A stretch of 64,000 nucleotides of DNA from JAXDBM01 sp963709485 (GTDB lineage: Bacteria; Desulfobacterota; Syntrophia; Syntrophales; Fen-1087). Of the stretch, positions 8,074 to 17,001 are shown one piece after another (positions within the stretch are counted from its first letter, which is position 1; each line of letters opens with the position of its first letter). The notes under the pieces are model-generated. The model did not search any database and was not told where the DNA came from. It saw nothing but the letters and a program-made list of their open reading frames with translations. Where the stretch lies: positions 332,203-396,202 of the forward strand of contig CAVPWE010000003.1 of NCBI GenBank assembly GCA_963709485.1, in the 5' to 3' direction. The translations under genes were made by a program, and so were the position numbers.

Positions 8074-10017
8074 ATGAACATGACCGCGCATTTGACCGGC
8101 GAGAGAGTGACACCCCGGGATTTTCAGGCGCAGGGCGCCGCGTCCGTCCTGGGCAGGATCCGGAAGCAAAAGGGCTATTACATCACGAATACGGAACGAG
8201 ATCTTTCCCAGTCCGATTTCAAGAACCGGATCATGCCCCACACCCAGCTCCTCGCAGCCAAGCCCCGCAACGAGGCGGGCTTCTTTTCGATCGAGATCAC
8301 GGGGGGGGCGTCGGTTCACGTGGACATGCTGCGAAAGCAGATCAATCCCCTCGAGAAGCTGCAAGTGCTGAGCCAAAGCATGCCGGACACGCTTTTTCAG
8401 ACGCTGTGCCGCGGCATCAACCTGTTCGGGTACCGGCCCTATCCCGATAACGTGATCCGGCTGACCATTCAGAGTTTCGCGCGCTATGTTCATGTCTGGC
8501 GGGTTTTTGACTTTCTGAATCACATTCCGAACATGGTTCCGGTTTTCGAGGAAGTCCGGAAAGCGGGACGCATCCTGGAGCCGTCGATCTGCTTTTCCAC
8601 GGGACCGGAGCACACGGACGAATTCTATGTCGGCAAGGTGCATCAGATCATCGAGGTGACGGGCGAGGACATCATTCTCTGCATCAAGAATCACGGCGGC
8701 CTGGGGACGCCCAAGCGGATCGGCGAACTCGTGGAGACGATCCTTCAGCGGTACCCCGACCTGATCATTCACTACCACGGCCACAACACCGACGGAAACG
8801 ATGTCGGGCGAATCGTGGCGGCCGTGCGGAAGGGGGCGAAAATCGTTGACGCCAGCGACCACGCCTTTACCGGCTTTTACGGCCCGCCGCCGATCCTGAC
8901 GGTGCTGGATACGCTGAATGACTACGGATATCATGCGGCGGGCATCGACCGCCAGGCGGTCATCGAAACGTCGAACGTGCTGCGGCCGGAGCGGGAGTAT
9001 TACCGGGATTTCGAATCGCAGTTTCTCGGCTTCGATCCGACCGCCCAGATTCACAAACTGCCGGGCGGCGCCACGGGTTCCAGTTTTGAGCAGGCCGTCA
9101 AGGGAGGGTTCCTCCATCGCATGCCGGAGATCCTGCAGAAGGAACTGCCCCGGGTCCAGCTCGATCTGGGAAACTGGTGGAGCGTCACGCCGGGATCGCA
9201 GATCCTCTGGACGACGGCGGTCAATAACGTGCTGAAGGGCGCGCGCTACAAGGACGTCAGCGACGACCTGAAGAATCTGATGCTCGGCCGCTATGGCGAC
9301 TTTCCCTTTTATCGGCCGTCCGACGAGATCTATGAGGCGGTTTTCGGTCCCGACTGGAAGCAGATCGTGGAATGCGACACCTGCTACCAGAAGATCGAGG
9401 ACGTCGATCTGGATGTGGAAAAGAAAGTGCTCGAACACCGCCTGGGAAGGGCGGCGACGGAGGATGAACTGGTCCTGTATCTCCAGCACCCCAACGATGC
9501 GGTGGATTTCTTCAAGTTCGAAGCCAAGTACGGCAAAGCTTGGGTGCTGTCCCCGAGCATCTGGTTCCGCAAGGGCGGTTTCGCGCTCGGTGAAAAATTC
9601 GAGGTTCCCGACGTATCCGGAAGGCTTCACGCCATTGAGATCGGGCCTCAGCGCAAGACGAAATCCGGCGACGCGACGACCTATCTCATCATTGACCATC
9701 ATCCCGAACCCATTCTGACGGAGCTGGCCGAAGAGGGGGAGCAGGTCAAGCGAAAGGCCGCGCTTTCCCCGAAGGAGATCGAAGCCGCCGCGAAGGCGGG
9801 GGACGTGCGGTCCCAGATCGCCGGCACCGTCAGCGAGGTCTGCGTATCGGAAGGGGACGAGGTTGCGACGGGTCAGATCCTTCTTGTCCTGGAGGCGATG
9901 AAAATGCTGAACAACGTGATCTCCGAGGTGAACGGCAAGGTCACCGAGGTGTTCGCGTCGGCCGGCGACAAAGTTGCCGTGGGCGATCCGCTGATCGCCA
10001 TCCAGAAGGCAACTTAA
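8074..10017 (+). CDS. pycB: Divergent carboxyltransferase with biotinyl domain (pyruvate carboxylase subunit B-like)
   Basis: Expected to transfer CO2 from carboxybiotin to an acceptor, classically pyruvate to oxaloacetate. The 647-residue protein has an N-terminal carboxyltransferase TIM barrel, the PYC_OADA-type middle domain, and a C-terminal biotinyl domain with Lys610 in LEAMKM. Active-site motifs are altered. The usual RDAHQS appears as RDLSQS (Asp43 kept), KDMAG as IKNHGG (Lys205 kept) and HTHDTSG as HYHGHNTDG (His233 and His235 kept). Metal ligands therefore look preserved although flanking residues differ from textbook enzymes. It follows pycA by 84 bp. Symbol by position and domain order; an acceptor other than pyruvate is possible. 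Confidence 0.85.
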   Translation: MNMTAHLTGERVTPRDFQAQGAASVLGRIRKQKGYYITNTERDLSQSDFKNRIMPHTQLLAAKPRNEAGFFSIEITGGASVHVDMLRKQINPLEKLQVLSQSMPDTLFQTLCRGINLFGYRPYPDNVIRLTIQSFARYVHVWRVFDFLNHIPNMVPVFEEVRKAGRILEPSICFSTGPEHTDEFYVGKVHQIIEVTGEDIILCIKNHGGLGTPKRIGELVETILQRYPDLIIHYHGHNTDGNDVGRIVAAVRKGAKIVDASDHAFTGFYGPPPILTVLDTLNDYGYHAAGIDRQAVIETSNVLRPEREYYRDFESQFLGFDPTAQIHKLPGGATGSSFEQAVKGGFLHRMPEILQKELPRVQLDLGNWWSVTPGSQILWTTAVNNVLKGARYKDVSDDLKNLMLGRYGDFPFYRPSDEIYEAVFGPDWKQIVECDTCYQKIEDVDLDVEKKVLEHRLGRAATEDELVLYLQHPNDAVDFFKFEAKYGKAWVLSPSIWFRKGGFALGEKFEVPDVSGRLHAIEIGPQRKTKSGDATTYLIIDHHPEPILTELAEEGEQVKRKAALSPKEIEAAAKAGDVRSQIAGTVSEVCVSEGDEVATGQILLVLEAMKMLNNVISEVNGKVTEVFASAGDKVAVGDPLIAIQKAT

Positions 10018-10103
10018 GAAATCTCAGTCGAGAACGATGTCCGAAAGCCGCCCATAACCTTTCATCGGGCGGTTTCGGACGCGCAACCCATGTAATTCCA
10101 GTT

Positions 10104-10129
10104 GCCGGTCCGGTTGCCGGCTTTTTTTT
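10104..10129 (+). terminator. Intrinsic terminator between pycB and secA
   Basis: GCCGG (10104-10108), an 8-base loop, CCGGC (10117-10121), then eight T (10122-10129). A longer imperfect hairpin (about 10040-10078, CCGAAAGCCGCCC against GGGCGGTTTCGG) lies just before it. The secA ribosome-binding site (AAGG) starts two bases after the T-run. Confidence 0.75.
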
Positions 10130-10140
10130 CAAGGTGTAGT

Positions 10141-12660
10141 ATGATCGAAGCCCTGCTGAAGAAAGTGATCGGAAGCAAGAACGACCGCGAGATGAAGCGT
10201 CTGTCGCTCATCCTGCGGGAGATCAACGATTTGGAACCGGCGATCCAGCGCCTCGGCGACGAGGCATTGCGCGCCAAAACGCCCTATTTCAGGGAAAAAC
10301 TGGACCAGGGCGCCGGCCTGGAGGACATCCTGGTGGAAGCTTTTGCGGTCGTCCGCGAGGCGGCCCGGCGAAGCGTCCAGATGAGGCCCTTCGACGTCCA
10401 GATCCTGGGCGGCCTTGTCCTGCATGAGGGAACGATCGCGGAGATGAAGACCGGCGAGGGAAAGACGCTGGCGGCAACCATGCCCCTCTATCTGAACGCC
10501 CTGCCCGGAAAGGGCGTCCACCTGGTCACGGTGAACGATTATCTGGCCCAACGCGACGCGGCGTGGATGGGGCCCATATACAAAATGCTGGGGATGACCG
10601 TGGGCGTCATCGTGCACGGTCTGGACGACGACGAGCGCAGGGAAGCCTATCATGCGGACATCACTTACGGCACCAACAACGAGTTCGGGTTCGACTATCT
10701 TCGGGACAACATGAAATTCAGCCTGGCGGATTATGTCCAGCGCGATTTTCACTATGCCATTGTGGACGAGGTGGACAGCATTCTCATCGATGAGGCCCGG
10801 ACGCCGCTCATCATCTCGGGCCCCTCCGACGAATCGACGGACAAGTACTACCGCATCAACCAGGTCATTCCGAGGCTGCGGAAAGACAAGGACTTCACGA
10901 TTGACGAGAAGAGCCGGACCGTCGTGCTGACGGAGGAAGGCGTGGCGCGGGTCGAATCCTATCTCAAGGTGCAGAACCTCTACGAGCCGAGAAACATCGA
11001 ACTGCTGCACCACGTCAACCAGGCCCTGAAGGCCCACAGCCTGTTCAAGCGGGATGTGGATTACGTCGTCAAGGAAGGCGAAGTGATTATTGTCGACGAG
11101 TTCACGGGCAGGGTCATGCCCGGCCGCCGATACAGCGACGGCCTGCACCAGGCCCTGGAGGCGAAGGAGAAGGTGAAAATCGAGCGGGAGAACCAGACCC
11201 TGGCCTCCATTACCTTCCAGAACTATTTCCGCATGTACAAAAAACTGGCCGGCATGACGGGCACCGCCGACACGGAGGCGGCCGAATTCAAGAAGATCTA
11301 CAACCTGGACGTCCTGGTCGTTCCGACCAACATGCCCATGATCCGGACCGACCATACGGACGTCATCTACAAAACCGAACAGGAGAAGTTCAACGCGGCG
11401 ATCGAGGAGATCAGGGAGCTGCATCGGACGGGTCGGCCCGTGCTGGTCGGGACCATCTCCATCGAGAAGTCGGAGCTGTTGAGCAAATATCTGACCCGGA
11501 CCGGGGTCAAGCACCATGTTCTGAATGCCAAACACCACGAGCGCGAGGCGGAGATCGTTGCCCAGGCCGGACAGCACGGGCAGGTCACCATCTCCACCAA
11601 CATGGCGGGCCGCGGGACGGACATCAAACTGGGGGAGGGCGTCGCCGAACTGGGCGGTCTCCACATCCTCGGGACGGAGCGGCATGAAAGCCGGCGGATC
11701 GACAACCAGCTCCGCGGCCGGTCGGGACGTCAGGGAGATATGGGCTCGTCGCGCTTCTACCTTTCGCTGGAGGATGATCTGCTGCGAATCTTCGGGGCCG
11801 AGAAGATATCCTCGATCATGGACAGGATCGGCATCGAGGAAAATCAGCCCATCGAGCACCGGATGATCTCAAAGGCCATCGAAAATGCGCAGAAGCGCGT
11901 GGAAGGCCAGAACTTCGACATTCGGAAACATCTTCTCGAGTACGATGATGTCATGAACCGGCAGCGCCAGGTCATCTACGAACAGCGGAAAAAGGTGCTC
12001 CGGGGGGAGGAGCTCTGGAAGGATCTCGATGAGATGATCGAAGAAGTGGTGGGTGACCTGATCCCCGACTATATCGAGGAAAAGCAGCATCCGGAGGATT
12101 GGAACCTCAAGGGGCTGGACGATATGATCTTCAAGCAGTTCTCCCTGAAGCTGAACCTCGGTGATCCGGGACGCGGCCTCAATGAGGAAGGGATCCGGGA
12201 AGAGATCCTTGCCGCCGTCAATGCCCACCTGAAAAGGAAGGAGGAGGAATTCGGCAAACCCCTCATGGACCACCTGATCCGGATGATCATGCTTCAGTCC
12301 ATCGACACCCGCTGGAAAGACCACCTGCTGGGCATGGATCACCTGAAAGAGGGCATCGGACTGAGGGGCTACGGGCAGAAGGATCCCGTCCGGGAATATC
12401 AGAAGGAAGGCTATGAGATGTTCATGGACATGGTCTACCGGATCAAGACCGACACGATCGAAAAGCTCTGCCGGGTGCAGATCCGGCGCGAGGAGGAGAT
12501 CGCGGAAATGCAGGAGAAGCAGCGGCAGGATTACGTCATGAGCCGGGGCGAGGACACGGCGACGCCCAAGACCGTGAAGCGGGACCACGACAAGATCGGG
12601 CGGAACGATCCCTGCCCCTGCGGGAGCGGAAAGAAATACAAAAAGTGCTGCGGGCAGTAA
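10141..12660 (+). CDS. secA: Preprotein translocase ATPase SecA
   Basis: Motor that drives unfolded preproteins through SecYEG. The 839-residue protein has Walker A MKTGEGKT, the DEAD-type VDEVDSILIDEARTPL, the preprotein cross-linking region, motif GRGTDIKL and QLRGRSGRQGD of the second helicase domain. It ends in the SEC-C zinc motif (DPCPCGSGKKYKKCC). The frame opens upstream at 10102, but ATG 10141 (MIEALLKKVIGSKNDREMKRL) is the family start and has AAGG six bases before it. A terminator lies immediately upstream, so secA needs either its own promoter in the 120-bp gap or regulated read-through. argJ follows after 14 bp. Confidence 0.97.
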   Translation: MIEALLKKVIGSKNDREMKRLSLILREINDLEPAIQRLGDEALRAKTPYFREKLDQGAGLEDILVEAFAVVREAARRSVQMRPFDVQILGGLVLHEGTIAEMKTGEGKTLAATMPLYLNALPGKGVHLVTVNDYLAQRDAAWMGPIYKMLGMTVGVIVHGLDDDERREAYHADITYGTNNEFGFDYLRDNMKFSLADYVQRDFHYAIVDEVDSILIDEARTPLIISGPSDESTDKYYRINQVIPRLRKDKDFTIDEKSRTVVLTEEGVARVESYLKVQNLYEPRNIELLHHVNQALKAHSLFKRDVDYVVKEGEVIIVDEFTGRVMPGRRYSDGLHQALEAKEKVKIERENQTLASITFQNYFRMYKKLAGMTGTADTEAAEFKKIYNLDVLVVPTNMPMIRTDHTDVIYKTEQEKFNAAIEEIRELHRTGRPVLVGTISIEKSELLSKYLTRTGVKHHVLNAKHHEREAEIVAQAGQHGQVTISTNMAGRGTDIKLGEGVAELGGLHILGTERHESRRIDNQLRGRSGRQGDMGSSRFYLSLEDDLLRIFGAEKISSIMDRIGIEENQPIEHRMISKAIENAQKRVEGQNFDIRKHLLEYDDVMNRQRQVIYEQRKKVLRGEELWKDLDEMIEEVVGDLIPDYIEEKQHPEDWNLKGLDDMIFKQFSLKLNLGDPGRGLNEEGIREEILAAVNAHLKRKEEEFGKPLMDHLIRMIMLQSIDTRWKDHLLGMDHLKEGIGLRGYGQKDPVREYQKEGYEMFMDMVYRIKTDTIEKLCRVQIRREEEIAEMQEKQRQDYVMSRGEDTATPKTVKRDHDKIGRNDPCPCGSGKKYKKCCGQ

Positions 12661-12674
12661 GGCGGGAGAAAATC

Positions 12675-13877
12675 ATGACAGGCGACAAAGGGGACATCTG
12701 CGCTGTGCCGGGCTTCCTGGCAAACGGCACTCATGCCGGGATCAAGGAAGGACGCCAGAAGGACCTTTCCCTCATTTTTTCAACCCTGCCGGCGAAGGCG
12801 GCGGCGGTTTTTACCACGAACGCCTTCAAGGCGGCGCCGGTCCTCCTGAACATGGAGCGGATCCGGTCCGGGCAGGCGCAGGCCATCCTGACCAACAGCG
12901 GCAATGCCAATGCGGCAACCGGGGCGGAAGGATACAGGGATGCCCGCGCCATGTCGGGTTTCCTCTCGCGACGGCTCGGCATTCCCGACGATCTGGTGCT
13001 GGTCGCCTCAACGGGCGTCATCGGCCGCCGCCTGCCCGTCAAAAAGATCGAGACGGCAATGGGCAGGCTGATCCGGGGCTTGAGGCCGGACGGGATTGCC
13101 GCCGCCGAAGAGGCCATCATGACGACGGACCGCTTTCCGAAGATCGCCATGAGAAAGGGCCGGATCGGCGAACGGAAGATCACGCTCTGCGGTGTGGCCA
13201 AAGGCGCCGGCATGATCCAGCCGCATATGGCAACAATGCTTTCCTACGTCATGACCGATGCCGCCATTGACGGGGCGGTGCTGGACGCCGTTTTCCGGCA
13301 GGCTGTCGGTGCAAGTTTCAACGCCATCAGCGTAGACGGCTGCATGAGCACCAACGACACGGCGATCATCCTCGCCAACGGCAGTGCCGGAAATCCGCTG
13401 ATCCGGAAGCAATCCAAATCACTGGCGGTTTTCCGTGACATGCTTTTCGGCGTTCTGGCCGAACTCTCCCAAAGCATGGTCCGGGACGGCGAAGGGGCGA
13501 CCAAGCTGATCCGGATCGCGGTCGAGGAGGCCCGGACGGCCGGCGACGCGAAAAAAATCGCCTATGCCGTCGCCAATTCAAATCTGTTCAAAACGGCCTG
13601 CTTCGGGCAGGACCCCAACTGGGGAAGGATCATCGCCGCGGCCGGAGCCGCGGGAATTCCCCTTCCGGTCGGCAACGTGGCGGTCTATTTTGAAGAGATT
13701 CCCGTTTTCAAGGACGGTCGCGGCTTGTCGGGAAATCAAAAAGAGCTCTCGAAAATCATGGGAAAGGCCGACATTCAAATCACCGTTCGACTGGGGGCGG
13801 GATCGAAATCCTTCGCCCTGCACACCTCCGACCTGACCTATGAATACGTAAAGATCAACGCCCACTACCATACCTGA
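12675..13877 (+). CDS. argJ: Bifunctional glutamate/amino-acid N-acetyltransferase ArgJ
   Basis: Recycles or makes the acetyl group of arginine biosynthesis by moving it from N-acetylornithine to glutamate. The 400-residue precursor is self-cleaved before the Thr of PHMATML; here that is Thr187. Other family marks are LTNSGNANAATG near the N-terminus, SVDGCMSTNDT in the beta part and the C-terminal YEYVKINA. ATG 12675 is preferred over the longer open frame from 12645 because a GGGAGAA site precedes it and the upstream residues overlap secA. No other arginine genes lie nearby, so it is probably carried with secA on one transcript. Confidence 0.96.
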   Translation: MTGDKGDICAVPGFLANGTHAGIKEGRQKDLSLIFSTLPAKAAAVFTTNAFKAAPVLLNMERIRSGQAQAILTNSGNANAATGAEGYRDARAMSGFLSRRLGIPDDLVLVASTGVIGRRLPVKKIETAMGRLIRGLRPDGIAAAEEAIMTTDRFPKIAMRKGRIGERKITLCGVAKGAGMIQPHMATMLSYVMTDAAIDGAVLDAVFRQAVGASFNAISVDGCMSTNDTAIILANGSAGNPLIRKQSKSLAVFRDMLFGVLAELSQSMVRDGEGATKLIRIAVEEARTAGDAKKIAYAVANSNLFKTACFGQDPNWGRIIAAAGAAGIPLPVGNVAVYFEEIPVFKDGRGLSGNQKELSKIMGKADIQITVRLGAGSKSFALHTSDLTYEYVKINAHYHT

Positions 13878-13937
13878 CCGGCCCGCCGGCTTTTCAGATT
13901 CAGCGTTCCCTAACGGGACCGTTTTCAGACTTTTCTC

Positions 13938-13965
13938 TTGATTATTTGAAATCTCTGTGTTAAAT
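13938..13965 (+). promoter_or_regulatory. Possible promoter for the rpsB operon
   Basis: TTGATT (13938-13943), a 16-base spacer and TTAAAT (13960-13965), in the only AT-rich part of the 201-bp gap between argJ and rpsB. Match is moderate. The remaining leader of about 110 bases could hold an S2 autoregulatory structure, which I could not demonstrate. Confidence 0.35.
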
Positions 13966-14078
13966 CTCCACGAATTTCACACATTCCCGGATTGGCCGGC
14001 GTGTGCGTTTCCTAGGAAATGTGACCGGTTGAGACGATGGGGGTGGCGGAAAAAAACACAGGATAAGGAGTTCGAAGC

Positions 14079-14897
14079 ATGGCAAGCATTTCGATGAAGG
14101 CGTTACTCGAGGCGGGCGTCCATTTCGGTCATCAGACCAACAAATGGAATCCGAAAATGAAGCCCTTTATTTTCGGGGCACGGAACGGGATCTACATCAT
14201 TGACCTCCAGCAGACGGTGGTCCTCTTTCAGACCGCCTATAATTTCGTGGTCGAAACAGTGGCGGCCGGCGGCGAGATCCTGTTTGTGGGGACCAAGAAG
14301 CAGTCGCAGGAATCGATCCGCGAAGAGGCGCAACGGTGCGGGATGCCCTATGTTAACCAGCGCTGGCTGGGCGGAATGATCACGAATTTCAGCACGATCA
14401 AAAAGAGCATCGACCGGCTCAACAGCCTGGACAAGATGTTCGCCGACGACAGCATTCGGGCCTTTCCGAAAAAGGAGATCCTGAAGCTCCAGAAGGAAAA
14501 GGACAAGCTCGAAAAGGTCCTGGGCGGCATTCGGGCAATCAAGGGACGTCCGGGAGGGCTTTTCATTGTCGATCCGAAACGCGAACAGATCACCGTTCAT
14601 GAGTCCAGGAAACTGAAGATTCCCATCGTCGCCATGGTCGATACCAACTGCAACCCGGACGACATCGATTACATCATTCCCGGCAACGACGATGCCATTC
14701 GGGCGATCAAGCTGTTCGCTTCGAAGATCGCGGATGCCGTGCTGGAAGGAAAGAAACGCTTTGAAGAGCGGCTGCAGGCCGAAACGAACAAGGATCTCGC
14801 CCCCGAGGGCGCAGAGCGGGAAGCCGATGCCGAGGCCGATGTCCCTGAAAGCGTGGAAACCAAGAGCGGCGGTCCCGGGTATGACGACGTCGCCTGA
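14079..14897 (+). CDS. rpsB: Ribosomal protein S2
   Basis: Component of the 30S subunit. The 272-residue protein begins MASISMKALLEAGVHFGHQT and contains WNPKMKPFIFGARNGIYIIDL and YVNQRWLGGMITNF, all typical S2 segments, with an acidic C-terminal tail. A strong AAGGAG site precedes ATG 14079. It heads the conserved rpsB-tsf-pyrH-frr operon. Length is normal for proteobacterial S2 plus a modest tail. Confidence 0.98.
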   Translation: MASISMKALLEAGVHFGHQTNKWNPKMKPFIFGARNGIYIIDLQQTVVLFQTAYNFVVETVAAGGEILFVGTKKQSQESIREEAQRCGMPYVNQRWLGGMITNFSTIKKSIDRLNSLDKMFADDSIRAFPKKEILKLQKEKDKLEKVLGGIRAIKGRPGGLFIVDPKREQITVHESRKLKIPIVAMVDTNCNPDDIDYIIPGNDDAIRAIKLFASKIADAVLEGKKRFEERLQAETNKDLAPEGAEREADAEADVPESVETKSGGPGYDDVA

Positions 14898-14948
14898 TCG
14901 CGGCGGCTGTCGGATTGAGGAGAAAAAGGACAGAGGAGGTAGCCTGAA

Positions 14949-15548
14949 TTGAATATCACATCGGACATGGTTAAAGATTTGCGGGTGAAGACCGGCGCGG
15001 GCATGATGGACTGCAAGGAGGCCCTGGCGGCGGCCGCCGGCGATTTTGAAAAGGCCATTGATTATTTAAGGAAGAAGGGCATGTCGGCCGCGACGAAACG
15101 TTCGTCCAAGGCGGCCAAGGACGGAACGGTCGCCACTTACATCCATATGGGAGGCCGGATCGGCGTCCTGGTGGAGGTGAACTGCGAAACGGATTTTGTG
15201 GCCAAGACGGAAGATTTTCAGACCATGGCCCGGGACATTGCCATGCACGTGGCGGCTTCCAATCCGCTGTATGTGAGGGCCGATGAAATTCCGGCGGAAA
15301 CGCTGGAGCGTGAGAAGGCCATCTACCGGGACCAGCTTACGGCTGAAAAAAAACCTGAAAAGATCTGGGACAAGATCATCGAAGGAAAACTTAAAAAGTA
15401 TGCCGAGGAAGTGTGCCTCGTCGATCAGAAGTTCATCAAGAATACCGACATCACCGTCGGAACACTGGTCAGCAACATGATCGCCAAAACCGGCGAGAAC
15501 ATCGTCATCCGGCGCTTTGCCCGTTACCAGCTGGGTGAGGAGAAATAA
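14949..15548 (+). CDS. tsf: Elongation factor Ts
   Basis: Exchanges GDP for GTP on EF-Tu. The protein is 199 residues, the short EF-Ts type, versus about 280 in Escherichia coli. It begins with the family pattern ITSDMVKDLRVKTGAGMMDC, including the conserved TGAGMMDCK, and contains the core motif VEVNCETDFVAKTEDF. The start is read as TTG 14949, which puts the protein at its usual first residue and lies eight bases after AGGAGG; no ATG fits unless the first helix is shortened. Second gene of the rpsB operon, 51 bp after rpsB and 9 bp before pyrH. Confidence 0.96.
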   Translation: MNITSDMVKDLRVKTGAGMMDCKEALAAAAGDFEKAIDYLRKKGMSAATKRSSKAAKDGTVATYIHMGGRIGVLVEVNCETDFVAKTEDFQTMARDIAMHVAASNPLYVRADEIPAETLEREKAIYRDQLTAEKKPEKIWDKIIEGKLKKYAEEVCLVDQKFIKNTDITVGTLVSNMIAKTGENIVIRRFARYQLGEEK

Positions 15549-15557
15549 GCACTGCCG

Positions 15558-16283
15558 ATGGACAGGCCCGTTTATCAGCGTGTGGTCCTCAAACTGAGCG
15601 GCGAGGCCCTGATGGGATCGCGCACCTTCGGAATCGATCCGGGGGTGGTGAGTCACATCGCCGGGGAGATCCGCGAGGTCGTTGCCCTGGGAATTCAGTT
15701 GGGCGTAGTGATCGGCGGCGGCAACATCTTCCGGGGACTCACGGCCGAAAATGAACGGGGCATCGACCGGACGGTGGCGGACTACATGGGGATGCTGGCC
15801 ACGGTGATCAACAGCCTGGCGCTGCAGAGCGCTCTGGAGTCCATCGGCGTCGCGACCCGGGTGCAGTCGGCCATTGAGATCAAAGAGGTGGCGGAGCCGT
15901 ACATACAGCGGAGGGCCGTACGCCATCTGGAGAAGGGGCGGGTGGTCATCTTCGCCGGGGGGACCGGGAACCCCTTTTTCACGACCGATACGGCGGCCTC
16001 CCTGCGGGCCATTGAAATCAAGGCCGACGCCATCATCAAGGCCACCAAGGTCGATGGCGTCTACGACAGGGACCCCGTCAAATACCGGGACGCCCGGATG
16101 TACGAGAAGATCAGCTACACCGACGTGCTGACAAAAAACCTGAAGGTGATGGATGCAACGGCCATATCCCTGTGCCGTGAAAATCGTCTGCCCATTGTGG
16201 TCTTCAATCTTTTAAAGGACGGAAACATCAAAGCGGTCATATGCGGACATTCCATCGGAACGGCCGTAGGAGGTGAGCCATGA
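15558..16283 (+). CDS. pyrH: UMP kinase
   Basis: Phosphorylates UMP to UDP in pyrimidine nucleotide synthesis; an amino-acid-kinase-fold hexamer. The 241-residue protein has the N-terminal VVLKLSGEALMG, the GGGNIFRG loop, AGGTGNPFFTTDTAA and the KATKVDGVYDRDP segment. All family motifs are intact. Its stop overlaps the frr start (ATGA at 16280-16283), so the two are likely translationally coupled. Confidence 0.98.
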   Translation: MDRPVYQRVVLKLSGEALMGSRTFGIDPGVVSHIAGEIREVVALGIQLGVVIGGGNIFRGLTAENERGIDRTVADYMGMLATVINSLALQSALESIGVATRVQSAIEIKEVAEPYIQRRAVRHLEKGRVVIFAGGTGNPFFTTDTAASLRAIEIKADAIIKATKVDGVYDRDPVKYRDARMYEKISYTDVLTKNLKVMDATAISLCRENRLPIVVFNLLKDGNIKAVICGHSIGTAVGGEP

Positions 16284-16837
16284 AGGATGCGATTTTTAAG
16301 GAATTGAAGGAAAATACGGAAAAGGCCATGCAGGCGCTGGACAAATCCTTCAACAAGGTCAGAACGGGCAGGGCGTCGCTGAACCTGCTGGACGGAATCA
16401 AAGTGGATTACTACGGGGTGCCGACGCCGCTGAACCAGGTGGCCAGCCTTTCCGTGCCGGAGAGCCGGCTGATCCTCATCTCCCCCTGGGACATCACCGC
16501 CATCGGCGCCATCGAGAAGGCGATCCAGAAGTCCGATCTGGGCCTGATGCCGGCCAACGACGGGAAGTTGATCCGGCTTCCCATCCCCCAGCTGACGGAA
16601 GAACGCCGCCGGGAACTGGTCAAGGTCGTCAAAAAAATGGCCGAGGAATCCAAGGTGAAGCTGAGAAACGCCAGGCGGGATGCCAACGAGCGATTCAAGT
16701 CCCTGAAGAAAGAAAACGCGATTTCCGAAGACGAGATGTTCACGCAGCAGGAGCAGGTCCAGAAGCTGACGGACAAGGCCATCGAAAAGCTCGATGCCAT
16801 GCTGGCCGCCAAGGAAAAAGACATCATGCAGATATAG
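16280..16837 (+). CDS. frr: Ribosome recycling factor
   Basis: Splits post-termination ribosomes together with EF-G. The 185-residue protein matches the family length and carries RTGRASLNLLDGIKVDYYG near residue 30, the ISPWD turn and the long helical LTEERRRELVKVVKKMAEE segment. Last gene of the rpsB-tsf-pyrH-frr operon. A strong terminator follows within 30 bp. Confidence 0.98.
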   Translation: MKDAIFKELKENTEKAMQALDKSFNKVRTGRASLNLLDGIKVDYYGVPTPLNQVASLSVPESRLILISPWDITAIGAIEKAIQKSDLGLMPANDGKLIRLPIPQLTEERRRELVKVVKKMAEESKVKLRNARRDANERFKSLKKENAISEDEMFTQQEQVQKLTDKAIEKLDAMLAAKEKDIMQI

Positions 16838-16865
16838 GGACGGCGGGGACGGGTTAGCCGGTACG

Positions 16866-16893
16866 GGGGAGCCTTCGGGCTCCCCGTTTTTTT
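16866..16893 (+). terminator. Intrinsic terminator after frr
   Basis: GGGGAGCC (16866-16873), TTCG tetraloop, GGCTCCCC (16878-16885), then G and seven T (16887-16893). A textbook rho-independent terminator closing the rpsB operon. Confidence 0.92.
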
Positions 16894-16909
16894 ATGACGC
16901 GCCACCGTT

Positions 16910-16932
16910 CCGCTCTGTTCTTGTCAGAGCGG
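16910..16932 (+). other. Perfect inverted repeat before uppS
   Basis: CCGCTCTG (16910-16917), a 7-base loop, CAGAGCGG (16925-16932). It lies between the frr terminator and uppS. There is no T-run, so it may be an operator or a leader hairpin of the uppS operon. Confidence 0.45.
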
Positions 16933-17001
16933 GGCGGTTGTGATAGGCAGATATCTCATGATCCTCAACTTGCTTCCATACGGAAGAGATGCGGCTACGC
17001 C

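Noticed and set aside
8068..9702. Long minus-strand frame opposite the carboxyltransferase gene
   Set aside because: Shadow frame of a clear protein-coding gene; Asp/His/Arg-rich composition without motifs.
10129..11859. Long minus-strand frame opposite secA
   Set aside because: Shadow of secA codon periodicity, no family similarity.
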